From contig WMKJ01000040.1 in the NCBI GenBank assembly GCA_009733715.1, positions 1 to 64,000 of the forward strand: a stretch of 64,000 nt of DNA, read 5' to 3'. Position 1 is the first letter of the stretch; each line of letters begins with the position of its first letter. This DNA is from Herpomyces periplanetae (Eukaryota > Ascomycota > Laboulbeniomycetes > Herpomycetales > Herpomycetaceae). Positions 46,369 through 56,716 of this stretch are shown here, piece by piece. A program made the position numbers and the translations under genes. The notes beneath the pieces were generated by a model. It was given only the letters and a program-made list of their open reading frames with translations, did not search any database and had not been told where the DNA came from.

Positions 46369-47812
46369 AATGAAAACGCTGTATTCAAGGATCCAAGTTC
46401 ACTTTCTAAAATACGCAATAAAATCAAAAATCACGATTATGACCTCTAAGTGTCAGGAAAAAATCAAATTAACACCAAAAGAAAAAGTTTTCCGACAAGA
46501 GGGATGCTGTTGTTTCAAATGTGGCAGAGATACCACTGCTGTATTTAAAAACATTGAACAACTGGACAATAAAATTGAGAGAGTAGATTGATACCATAAC
46601 GTTACCCCTTCCAATTAATATGACAATCTTAGTGGTAAAAATTAGGTTCAAAAGTCGTGAGGGCAAGTCAATTTTTCACAAGCCTTATACAATACAGTTG
46701 GTTAACCATACGAAACTCGGGGCAAAAAAACCTTTGAAAGGGTTAAATATTTCGGGTTTGACAACTTCTGCATTGATATAAAATAGGTAAGCGCTAGCCA
46801 GGTGAATAAAGATAAGGTTCAAGTAACATTTTCAGGCTGAGCTGCCAAAGGGCACCTGCACTAGGGTGCATAACTGCACGAGCAATTGAATGTGCATATT
46901 CAAGAGCTGAACACATATGAGTTAATAAATTTTGATAATAGTATATGAACGTTTAAATATTACAATATTTTCGTTCCACGGCTGACCGAAGATACGGATA
47001 CATTTCGAGCATGTATTGTCAGCTCATCCAGTTGTTTGGAAATTTTAAGATGATTATCGAGTGATAAGACAAAAAAACCCCATGAAAACCCTCTAGACCA
47101 GCAAAATATTATCAGGGGCACAAATTTAGATTATTCTGAACCGTAAAATTTATTTCAATTTCTCAAAGATAGAGTGTAGATAGTTAAGCAGGTCAATTTT
47201 TTGAGATAAGAATTACCGGTGCATGTGTCCATTTGTATACCCACGCAAAAATGTCTTCGTACCATTTTCATTGGCGATAGTGATTTGAAGCCTAAAAATT
47301 ATATGACATGTACCAAAATAATCCTGTTTTCCACACGAATATTGCAATCAAATCCGGTATTTTGGAATTTTAAGAAAATATTTTGCAAGAAATTCGCTAA
47401 ATCGCTTCCGTAACTTGGTGAAATCAATTTAAAGACACCGATGACTAATCTGGGTTCACGTGCCATCCAAAAAGGGGTTAGCACATGACTGGAGCCGGGC
47501 CGAGACGGGATGTACTGAGCCGAACTGAGGCGTTTGGAACGGGGACGGGAACCGGGACCAAAACCGGGGAAGAATTAGGTTTGTAAGAAACAAAATAAAT
47601 TCAAAGGGTCTTGATACTTTTCCTACTGAAATTTTGAGTATTTTTGCTCTCTTCTTATCTTAGCTTGCTCTTTTGATATTTTGGTAAAATTCCCAAAACA
47701 CATACTCGGTGCTACGAATTCTTTGGATTTGTATTACTTGCTGAAAATATTGCTCTATACAAATAAAAATTAAAATTTGGAGGGAATATACGCATATTAT
47801 TTTACTATAATC
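46369..47812. promoter_or_regulatory. head-to-head region of HAUS6 and CAP
   Basis: 1.44 kb between divergent start codons, AT-rich apart from a sharply G-rich patch at 47490-47569 (listed separately). No coding sequence is supported. Confidence 0.5.
47490..47569 (+). repeat. degenerate GGGAC/CCGGG-rich patch
   Basis: An 80-bp G-rich, C-containing patch made of near-repeats of GGGAC and CCGGG. At 47541-47569 four G-runs are separated by 2, 4 and 9 bases, close to a quadruplex motif. It lies about 245 bp before the CAP start codon, in AT-rich DNA. It may be a promoter element or a decayed minisatellite. Confidence 0.45.
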
Positions 47813-49728
47813 ATGGGCGGAGTAGGAAATTTGACAACTCTTATTAAAAGGTACGTATAAAGGATATGTTAATTGATAAATTTATAAGATTGATGTTTGA
47901 GCATATACAAATTACTTACATCAAATTAGATTAGAGGCGGCAACATCACGACTGGAGGATATTGCCGCGTCAGTTTCAGACCATGACTTGGGGGGGAAGC
48001 CTAAAGATTCTGGTCATGAAATATCTGACAGCTTGGAAAAAAAATTTCCTCAATTTGATGACGCCTTCGGATTTACGTCAGTTCCACCAAACCCGTTACC
48101 ATTTCAAGCTACTCCAACCGGAAAATCAAATCAATTGCCGAGAAGTCTCGTAGACTTGGACGATATCATTGAAACAAACTTGCGTCAATGGGTCAATTTA
48201 AGCATGCGTTTAAAAGGTATAATGCTTGAACAAGTAAGTAAAGTTATATTGACGTAAATTACAAGTTAAGAAAAGCAAGTATACACTATAAATGAGAAAG
48301 TCTAACATTAAAAGAATAGGTACTCTGTGTAATTCACGCATTTTTTGCACTTCGTGATGTGATTATCATTTCAAATAAATCTGTAAAGCCAGTCGCAGCC
48401 TCGGCTGATTATATGCTTTGCTTTCATTCCCTTCAAAAAGAAATATCTAAATCGGATGATATCGCGCAAAACAACTTTACATCCCCATTTCGGGATCATG
48501 TTCAAATGGTCGCCACTAGCTTACAAGCTTTGAGCTGGGTGACAGTAGAAAATCGACCGGCAGAATTCTTTATCGAAATGTTTGGTGGAGCACAAATGTA
48601 CGGAAATCGTATTCTTAATGCCAATAAGGAATCGGGTGATATAGCTTATGTGGAATGGGTGCAAACATTTTACAAGGTTTTTAAACGGTTAAGTGAATAT
48701 ATTAAGGAACATTTCCCAGACGGTTTGGTCTGGGATGCCAAGGGTTTACCCATCAGGGATGCTTTGCGAAATCTAAAAAACGTCAAATTACCCGCAGGAT
48801 GCCTACTCTTCGAACGTATCAATATTAAAAAGAATAACTCCATTTCGTCCGAAAGAACCAATTCCGTTAGTCAATCAACCGAAACTGGCCAAACTTCGGA
48901 AGCCTCCAATACTCAAACTCCACCACCACCACCGCCGCCATTAGCCACTGGAAAAGATGGTGGAAGGTCAGGAAATGGAGGTGGAATGAGTGCTATATAT
49001 GAACAAATTAATCAAGGGGAAGGGATTGTATCGAATTTGCGCAAGATTAACAAATCCAACGTAGAAAATGACAAGGGTGGGAATCAGGTAACGGTTAATC
49101 GAGAAGCTTGGAAAGTTAGCCGCGAGAATAGTATTCCTTTATCGCAAAAGCCTGCACGAACCTACCTCAAGGATAATCGATGGATTGTGGTACGTCGATT
49201 AAGCTAAGTATTAATATTGATAATTATGAGTGTGTACTAATAGAATTTATTTAGGAGAATTATGATGCACCGGAGCATCCTATAGATATAAAGCCAGAAT
49301 TACATCAGTCGATTCTCGTATGTCAGTGCAATCAAACTATTGTGCGAGTAACAACAAAAGGGGCAGCACTATCAGCAGATTCATCGACTCGATTGTCCAT
49401 TATAGTGGATTCATTGGTCTCGTCTCTGGAAGCGATAAAATGCCCAAATTTTGCGCTTCAAGTATCAGGATTCGTTCCAACGATATTACTAGATCAGGTT
49501 GACGGTGCAAATGTATATTTAGCGGCAAAGGGCTTATCACCGACTCGATCACCCGAAATATTCACCAGCAAATGTAGCGCAATTAACGTAGTATTACTGC
49601 CAAATCCCGATGAAGAATATGATGGTCTAGAACCGGGTGCAGCACGAGAATTGCCCATACCTGAACAATTTCGAACGATAGTTCGTGATGGTAAATTGGT
49701 AACTGGAATAGTGGAGCACGTTGGATAG
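47813..49728 (+). CDS. SRV2: adenylyl cyclase-associated protein (CAP/Srv2)
   Basis: Recycles actin monomers with cofilin and links actin to Ras-cAMP signalling. Exons 47813..47850, 47930..48233, 48320..49189 and 49255..49728 give 561 residues, all in phase. The first junction yields LTTLIKR-LEAATSRLEDIA, the family N terminus. The helical N-terminal domain (about 65-270) includes NLRQWVNLSMRLKGIMLEQ, VEWVQTFYKVFKRLSEYIKE and LVWDAKGLPI. A proline run (TPPPPPPPLATG, about 330) is the profilin/SH3 site, followed by a WH2-like segment (MSAIYEQINQGEGIVSNLRK). The C-terminal beta-helix CARP domain follows (QSILVCQCNQTIVRVTTKGA, LPIPEQFRTIVRDGKLVTGI). The exon-3 start is the least certain, since it adds a few residues of poor match (VLCVIHA). 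Confidence 0.94.
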
Positions 49729-49915
49729 AGGAATGTTTAAATTTGAAAAGGATGGATGAACATTAAGATGGAATGTGAAAGTGAGAGGGCGCAGTAAAAG
49801 ATGACTCGTTTGTGTATACGTGGACGGTCTAATTAAGTTGTTGCATGCACATAGTTGACATTCCTCGTTATAATGTCAAGAACAGAAGTGAAAATGTATT
49901 GCACGCTTATGAAAC

Positions 49916-52900
49916 TTATGGAATCTCAAACAGAGGTTTAAGCTTCTTGACCAAAAGCCAGTCCTCAGTTGTCATGTCAGACTTGTAAAATTGTTTCAAT
50001 GTGTCAATGGACAATCTAGATATATGCGAGTAAATGGTATCTTTCTCCTCTATATGACGACCGTAGATTGGTTGGTTAGGACCTTCAATTTTAATTGCAA
50101 CTGAAGGTTGCCCTTTTTTGCAGATAGTCAAATTTTTATGATCTCGTTCAATTGAAGTTACTCTTCCAAGATCAATATACTCGCGACGACCCTGTGCGTC
50201 GGCTTTCACGATACACAAAGTTGTATTCAAGCGTAAGCTACCTTCAACAACATCAACGCCGATTACAATTGGATCCCGCTTGTTAAATATAGCGACGTGT
50301 TTTAGTACGCATGGAAAGACTACAATCATTTTGCTTTGTTCCTTCTTTTCAAGTTCAATTTTGCGTAAATGCTCGGTAAACTCGTCAAATAAATGATAAA
50401 TTATGTCGGCCGAAAATATCTTAACGCCTATCTGTTTAGCGTAGTCTACGGCTTCACGATCAATGCGTACATCAAAGCAAAGCATCACAGCGTATTCCGG
50501 AGCTCGTTCCAGCATGATTCCACATTGAATAACATCACGTTTGTAAACGGGGCCGATGGAAATATTTGCAACGGGAATTTTGGATACTTTAAGGAATTCT
50601 AACAGAGCCTCTAGTGAACCGAGCGTTGATGCTTGGACACTCACACCCTTGCCAGATTTTGATATACGAGATAGCAAACTTTCAAGATCGGACATAATAT
50701 CTTCTTCAATTTCTTCCTCATCATCATCCGGTCCTACAACCATAATTCGGGATCCAGCTATAGCGTCATCTAATTTATCTGCAGCTATTTTAATACCCAT
50801 GGCGGCTTTAACGGATTTGTTGTGAACATAATTCGATTTAATACGCAATTCTTTCATCTCGGCCGGGGTAAGCAAAGCACGAATATTTGTGAAAATAGCA
50901 CCATTTACACCACATAGAGCTATTCTATCACCTTCGTAGAGAATTCCGTTGGACAAAATAACATCAATTGTGGTACCTAAACCTTCGATAATTTTAACTT
51001 CGAGTATGGTAGCTTCAACTTTGGTAAGATAGATTAACTCCGATAGCATTCTCTCCTGGGTTAATTTTATCAATAATTTAAGCAAATCAGGAATTCCTTC
51101 ACCAGTGATGGAGGATATAGGCACTAATGAAACGTTTCGGGAAAAGGATTTATTTTCATAGTAAACTTCAGAGTTGAAACCTTGCTCTGAAAATTCTAGT
51201 TTAATTCTGGATAGTCTATCCTTGAATTCATTTTGACAATTTAAATTTTGTTTAGTTAAACTTTTTAAAAAGCCATTATTTTGGGTGCTCTTCCAGTTAA
51301 ATAGTCGATCGATTTTATTCAAGGCAACAATAAAGGGAGTTTTCATTTCTCTGAGCATTTTTAAACATTCCACTGTCTGTTTTTCCAAACCATGCATAAT
51401 ATCTACTACCAGAATGGCAATGTTACACAATGATGAACCTCTCCATCGCAGGTTTGAGAAGGATTCGTGACCTGGTGTATCGATAATTAACAAACCCGGA
51501 ATTTTAAATTCAAGGTCACATTGACCATCGTTCATTATGGCTTTCATTTTCTTTTTAATAGCATCAATAGGGAAGTATGTAGCTCCAATTTGTTGGGTAA
51601 TACCACCAGCTTCTCCTTCTTGAACGTTTGTTTCCCGTAACCTATCCAATAACTTGGTTTTACCCGTATCAACATGTCCCAATATACAACATATTGGTGA
51701 CCGTAAATTTTTATCTTTTAAACTTTCACCCTCACTTATGACATCACCATTACCACTATCGCTACCAACTTCTTTTTCTTCAAGCTTCTGCTTCCTTTCT
51801 AAGCCTTCACCTTTACTTCGCTTCTTCCGTCCACCTGACGATCCACCTCCAGACTCAACTACATCATCACCTGCTTCATCTGTCGAGTCTTCTTTCTCTC
51901 CATCGTTCTTGCCAATTCCAAACTCAGCCCTACCATCCGCATCACGTGAAATACCTTCTCTCGCCCTTCTAGAAGCCCCTGCGTGCCTTCCTTTTATCTT
52001 CTCACTTTCTTCTTCTGACGACATGTCCCAGCTTTCTTTGATGAATTCTTCCCCAAGTTTATCACTTCTTTCGTCGAGTTCTTCGGATGAATCACTTAAA
52101 GCTTCTACCATTAATCCATGTTTCTCTCTGGTCGAATCTCCACGTAAATTTGTCTCTATATTCATTTCTTCAAGTTTTTTGTTCATAGCTTCAGTTTCTG
52201 CTGCGGCGGCAGCTGCTGCTTGTTCTTCTTCCTTGAGTCGTCGTTTTAAAACTTTAGCTTTCTTATTATCGTACGTCGGTTTCTTCTTCTTCTCTCCTTC
52301 ACCTTCCTTTTCTCCTCGCCCTCCCACAATTATTGCTGCTCCCGATTCAAGTAATTGTTGTGTTCGTATCCGATTCCGCTCCGCAGCTTCTTTTTGAGCT
52401 TTGGTCATAAATTTACCCATCTTCTTCAATTGTTCCATCTTCTGCTTTTCCTTTAACTTTCGCGCCGCTCGAGCTTCTTCCTTCTTTTTCATTTCTTCTT
52501 CTTCTTTTCTAATCAATTCTTCTTCCCGCGCTCGTTCTTCCGCTTGTAGTTTCGCCAGCTCCTCTTCACGCTTCTTCTTTGCCTCCAATTGCTTTTGTAT
52601 CGCTAGAATTGTCGCGTTTGGCTTCTTAACCTTAGATCCTCCTGTTCCTATTCCTGTCCCTCCCCCTGTTTCCGATTCTTTACTTTCACTCTTTTCATCT
52701 TGTTTCGTTAATACTTCATTAACTACCGGTACTGACTGTGATGTTACTACCGTTGTCTTTTTCTTCGCTGCCTGCTCTTTTTTACGCTGCTTTTCCCGTT
52801 CTTTTTTTTCTTTTTCTTTTTCTTTCTTAGATTTCAATTTTATATCTGCCTGTGTTTCTTCAGCTGTATGCCCCACTTTCGATGGTGGTTGCTTTGCTTT

Positions 52901-53227
52901 CACCGGTTTTTCTTTTTTAATTAGCGCTCCAAACACATCTTCTTCATATTCATCGGGTAATTCAACTTCCTGTTTACCCTGATTCCCACCCTTTATTAAA
53001 TCATTCTCCATACTTTCCAAACTTTTAACCTCTTTTCCCTTTTGCGCTTTTTTCCCCCGATTTTTCTTCAACGCTGCCAACAAACCCCCCTCCCACGTCT
53101 CTTTACCAGACCCTTCATCAACCTGAGTTCCCTCCATACCTTCATTAGCATCAACCGATCCTCCAATACTCTCTCCTAGACCAAGATCCCAATCTTCATT
53201 TTTATTGCTTTTCTTGCCTGGGGCCAT
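49916..53227 (-). CDS. FUN12: translation initiation factor eIF5B
   Basis: GTPase that joins the 60S subunit to the 48S initiation complex. Single exon; the ATG at 53227 gives 1103 residues. The first ~520 residues are charged, Lys/Glu-rich and low in complexity ([20 protein letters not shown]), as in all eukaryotic eIF5B. The GTPase domain starts near 525: [10 protein letters not shown] (G1), [13 protein letters not shown] (switch I), [10 protein letters not shown] (G3) and VALNKIDRL (G4). Domains II-IV follow, with [34 protein letters not shown] and the C-terminal [20 protein letters not shown]. It is convergent with CAP, with 187 bp between stop codons. Confidence 0.97.
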   Translation of the reverse strand: MAPGKKSNKNEDWDLGLGESIGGSVDANEGMEGTQVDEGSGKETWEGGLLAALKKNRGKKAQKGKEVKSLESMENDLIKGGNQGKQEVELPDEYEEDVFGALIKKEKPVKAKQPPSKVGHTAEETQADIKLKSKKEKEKEKKEREKQRKKEQAAKKKTTVVTSQSVPVVNEVLTKQDEKSESKESETGGGTGIGTGGSKVKKPNATILAIQKQLEAKKKREEELAKLQAEERAREEELIRKEEEEMKKKEEARAARKLKEKQKMEQLKKMGKFMTKAQKEAAERNRIRTQQLLESGAAIIVGGRGEKEGEGEKKKKPTYDNKKAKVLKRRLKEEEQAAAAAAAETEAMNKKLEEMNIETNLRGDSTREKHGLMVEALSDSSEELDERSDKLGEEFIKESWDMSSEEESEKIKGRHAGASRRAREGISRDADGRAEFGIGKNDGEKEDSTDEAGDDVVESGGGSSGGRKKRSKGEGLERKQKLEEKEVGSDSGNGDVISEGESLKDKNLRSPICCILGHVDTGKTKLLDRLRETNVQEGEAGGITQQIGATYFPIDAIKKKMKAIMNDGQCDLEFKIPGLLIIDTPGHESFSNLRWRGSSLCNIAILVVDIMHGLEKQTVECLKMLREMKTPFIVALNKIDRLFNWKSTQNNGFLKSLTKQNLNCQNEFKDRLSRIKLEFSEQGFNSEVYYENKSFSRNVSLVPISSITGEGIPDLLKLLIKLTQERMLSELIYLTKVEATILEVKIIEGLGTTIDVILSNGILYEGDRIALCGVNGAIFTNIRALLTPAEMKELRIKSNYVHNKSVKAAMGIKIAADKLDDAIAGSRIMVVGPDDDEEEIEEDIMSDLESLLSRISKSGKGVSVQASTLGSLEALLEFLKVSKIPVANISIGPVYKRDVIQCGIMLERAPEYAVMLCFDVRIDREAVDYAKQIGVKIFSADIIYHLFDEFTEHLRKIELEKKEQSKMIVVFPCVLKHVAIFNKRDPIVIGVDVVEGSLRLNTTLCIVKADAQGRREYIDLGRVTSIERDHKNLTICKKGQPSVAIKIEGPNQPIYGRHIEEKDTIYSHISRLSIDTLKQFYKSDMTTEDWLLVKKLKPLFEIP

Positions 53228-53954
53228 TTTTTCTATTTCCTTCAACCTTCAATTCCGACTCACGTTCAATCTCAAATTTCTGCTTTCTTTATTAATATTA
53301 CTCTCCACTATCTCTCTATCTTCCCTCTCTCTCACCTGTCAGTTTTTCCAACTAATCACTGACCTCCAAACCTATTCGTAAACTTGAATTTATATAAATG
53401 TATAAATTCGATTATGCTCTCAAATTCTTCTGGTTTACTCCAACCCTTCGCGCCGATGCGTGGTCGTGCTACGTGACTTCGTTTTCGCTTTTCCCCCATT
53501 CGCTTACTAATCACAAATTGAATCGTCTGACTTTTCGGCAAAATTTTTAAAAGGGATTAAGGCAAATCGATTAGGTTCATCGTAAAATATCCAAATATTT
53601 AATGGAATTAACTGAATCATTTTCACGTTTAATTATACATAAATTGTTAATGTTCAGATTGATAATGTTCGAAATCCTAATATATGGCTGAAATTTGTAC
53701 CGGCATGTAAAAGATTGGATGCATATCTTTTAGACTTGTATTCATTACAATTTGATAAATTTGAACGATCGTTATATATTTTCTGGCAAAACCTAATTAG
53801 GTTTGCACGATTGGTTAAAATTTAAGAGTTTTCGCAAAATTTACATTTCTGTTAATGGACTACCGTGTCTAAACATCCCCCTCGTACATGTCGGATTAGC
53901 TGTTAAATCTATAATGTGTGTATGAATGCGTATGCATACTATCATCAGTCACAC
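53228..53954. other. intergenic upstream of eIF5B
   Basis: 727 bp. The half near eIF5B has a CT-rich sense strand typical of a promoter leader here. A short minus-strand frame at 53356-53541 is listed separately. Confidence 0.45.
53356..53541 (-). CDS. hypothetical short basic frame
   Basis: A 61-codon minus-strand frame, with an internal ATG near 53499 giving MGEKRKRSHVARPRIGAKGW followed by SKPEEFESIIEFIHLYKF. Its composition (basic start, then an acidic helix) looks more protein-like than neighbouring frames, but no family is recognised and it sits only about 130 bp before eIF5B. It could be a first exon, an upstream reading frame in the eIF5B leader, or chance. Confidence 0.2.
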   Translation of the reverse strand: MPKSQTIQFVISKRMGEKRKRSHVARPRIGAKGWSKPEEFESIIEFIHLYKFKFTNRFGGQ

Positions 53955-55084
53955 TTACACAAAGAATAAAACTTTGATAAATACGGCTAATCCAGCGTGT
54001 AAGGCTGACACGAAAACAATTAATATCTTGGAAGTTTGATGATCGGTAGCTGAGAGCATAGGCATTCTGAAATCCAATTGTCAGTCAAAAGTAGTTCACA
54101 ATACAATTAACACTTACAAATTACGTAGTATAAAGAGTAAAGATACTAAAAACCCAATCCCAACGAATGTAAGATTAAGTATTTGTAATCTTGACCAAGA
54201 TATTAATGCCACAGGTAGCCAAATGATGTTTGCATATCCGTACAATGCAATGCATTCGATGAAACTGACCGATTTGCTACCAAACCATTTTAACGTCGCC
54301 CATAAACCGATCGGTACCAAAGCTAAATCCATTACTTGTCAGTCATCGGAGTAGTATTCTACATTATCCCTTATATATTTATTTCTCATGAAGTAAGATA
54401 AGCATAGACAATAACATACTAGAATACCCGTAAATCAGACCAGCCGCGGCACTTAGCATGCGGATGTCATATTGTACATGACCTATACTGTCACTCAAGG
54501 CTAAAAATCGTGAAATGGAGCCAGCTAAAAACAATATCATTACAACTGTCGTAGCAATCCAAAACGGCCCGTATAAATCAGGATTGCCAGCGACTACATC
54601 GGAGAATTTGCTGCGAGGTATTAATACTGATCGACAGCGTAATAGTACATCGCTTGTATCGACGTCGAAGTATCGAGCGTAGAAAGCTATCGTAAAAGAT
54701 CCTTGCTTTGGCCGTGTTTCTGCATTTATGTTGTCGTAAGTACCTGAACTTGCACTCTCATTAGGCCTGAATTCCCCATCTCTTGTGCTTTGATGTGCCT
54801 TGTATCGGGGTAAGTAGGGATCAAAATCTGGTACTCCTCATTTATGTATTAGCCATTAATTTAATAGCCGATACGATTTTTGACTAAATCAAAAATATCA
54901 TATTCTTCTCGTTTACTAACGCTTAGAGTCAAGGTCCAATTCATTTTGTAGCTCGGATTCTTCTTGTTCGATATCCTGAATAAGTTAGATTTGCTCACTA
55001 GTTCATATAGTATTTTACTTCCTTGATTAGACTTACCACATCATCATCCAAATCTGCGATCGCTTTGTATTTGCGACTCGTCAT
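53955..55084 (-). CDS. YIPF1/YIPF2-type Yip1-domain Golgi protein
   Basis: Multi-spanning Golgi/trafficking membrane protein that interacts with Rab GTPases. Five exons, 55037..55084, 54921..54975, 54420..54833, 54118..54334 and 53955..54066, join in phase to 281 residues; one intron is only 51 bp. The soluble N-terminal part (MTSRKYKAIADLDDDV-DIEQEESELQNELD) leads to the family block YARYFDVDTSDVLLRCRSVL and NPDLYGPFWIATTVVMILFL. Further spans follow: AAAGLIYGYS, DLALVPIGLWATLKWFG, CIALYGYANIIWLPVALIS, LTFVGIGFLVSLLFILRN and ALHAGLAVFIKVLFFV at the C terminus. These fit the five-span Yip layout. The splice between exons 2 and 3 is the least certain (donor GTTAGT, acceptor GGAG). Confidence 0.86.
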
Positions 55085-56349
55085 TGTTTATTTACCAAAT
55101 CAAAGATAAAATTGTCGGATTAAATGCATAAATTCTCCTCACTTAACTCTGCGAGTTTTGCTCGTAACTTGATCTCCCAAATTCTTCAGGCATATGTGGC
55201 TTATAATGTGTGGCGTATTCCAAGCCAGACTAAGGATAAGGTGGAAATTTTTTTGAGCGGTTGTTTTACTTTAAACGATTAATGTTTCCATTCGAATTAA
55301 TTCATAAATGAAATTTGACTAGAAACTTCACACTATAATTTACAAACTGTTAAAAAAACACAATTTATCACACTTTAGGTATTCCCAAAGGCATTTTTAT
55401 AAAGGCATAATGAAGATTGTAATAATATATATGCGAGAGGTAGGTTTTTCCTCAATAAAACTAATCTGAATTATGTATAGATTAATGTCCTACACACTTA
55501 TTTATCTTATCTAAACTTTTAAAACTTGCTTAATTTACACCATGATAACCATTTTTTGGGTACTTGCTTGCACTTCTCTGGGTGTATAAGAGTTTATCCA
55601 ATTTTTTAGTTTGATGATGCGTTATTGAACACTAAAAATAATACCTATCCACCAGTTTCACAATTATAAAAGACCTCCAACTATATTTCACAATACCCCA
55701 ATAGAATAGAAAATAATCTATATTCCCTAACTTTTATAGTCAAGTGAGGTGCGTCCGTTCCTGTGAGACGATAACTCAGAGCTTATTGTTGATATACAGC
55801 TTGCAATAGAGCTTCTCGCTCCCCGCAAACTTTTCTCAAACATAGTAGTAGTTATAATCTTTCTCCCGATGCTCTGATGTTACTGATATCGCTAACATCT
55901 TCATCTCGCCCGAGATATCAAGACTTTACCGAAAAAGGTTTCTATACACTAATGACGTCATAAGGTGAAGCTTTGTACCTTTAAACAATTAATACTTTTG
56001 CCTTAATTTTTTACCAACATTTTCCCTACAAAACATGCCCGTTAAAAAACATTTGGTGATTTGAAATTTTCATCAAACTAATTTGACTTTAATTATCAGA
56101 GAAGTGCCAAAACCCTTCCATAAATTAATCCCACAAACTTCATCTGGGCTACTCTACCGGAGTGAGATTTATCTTAATCACATACTTCGCCTGGCAATTC
56201 ACCCGAACCGAGGGCGTCTGCTTAGTCAGAATTCCGTGAAAGAAAATTTGGAAAAATTTAACGCGTTCACAATTTCTTCTTTTTAAATATTTATACTTTC
56301 TGTTAAAAATTTACAGTCGCTTTTAAATTCCGTTAGTTAAAGAGGAAAA
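55085..56349. other. intergenic, YIPF gene to small plus-strand gene
   Basis: 1.27 kb of AT-rich DNA between two divergent genes. A 67-codon frame at 56083 is not convincing. It must contain both promoters. Confidence 0.45.
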
Positions 56350-56713
56350 ATGTACCATCAAAAGTCTCGTGGCCTAATTACTTCAAAATCTTTAGTTTTT
56401 CCTTTTCCAATTCCTGATCTTCGCTTTGAACAAAGCTACTTAAATAGTCTCATTCCCGCTCACGGTGACGTTCAGTTAATATTGTGGATAACAGTAAAGA
56501 ATCAGGTAACTAACAGTTTTTCCGCTCATATATATTTGTTCTTTCTAACATTGTAGCAAGGTTTTTTTACCCCTTTGCCAGGGGGTATTTTGGTGTCTCG
56601 CAGTTGATCTTCTACGAAGCTTCTCGGCCAAATCATCAATGTCTTTTATAAACCGGATATTTCAAAAGATAATTCCCATTCAAACTAATAATATTAAATC
56701 CATGATTTATTGA
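56350..56713 (+). CDS. small conserved fungal protein, two exons (102 aa)
   Basis: Exons 56350..56505 and 56561..56713 join in phase 0 with a CAG-GTAACT donor and a GCAAG acceptor. The product reads IPDLRFEQSYLNSL, then LILWITVKNQ-VFLPLCQGVFWCLAVDLL. I remember this pattern (PDLRFEQSYL, then I-T-x-K/R-D/N-Q-V-x-x-P-x-x-QG-x-x-W) from uncharacterised small fungal proteins but cannot name the family with certainty. The second exon carries a hydrophobic segment that could be a membrane span. An upstream acceptor (TTGTAG) would give a shorter, poorer match. The stop codon lies 3 bp from the beta-mannosidase stop on the other strand. Confidence 0.66.
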
Positions 56714-56716
56714 GCT

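Noticed and set aside
46109-46591. 160-codon plus-strand frame over the HAUS6 start
   Set aside because: Antisense to the conserved HAUS6 N-terminal domain and without any recognisable motif.
51654-52982. Two long plus-strand Ser-rich frames (247 and 193 codons)
   Set aside because: They are the antisense of the Lys/Glu-rich low-complexity part of eIF5B; GA-rich codons read as TCT/TTC on the other strand.
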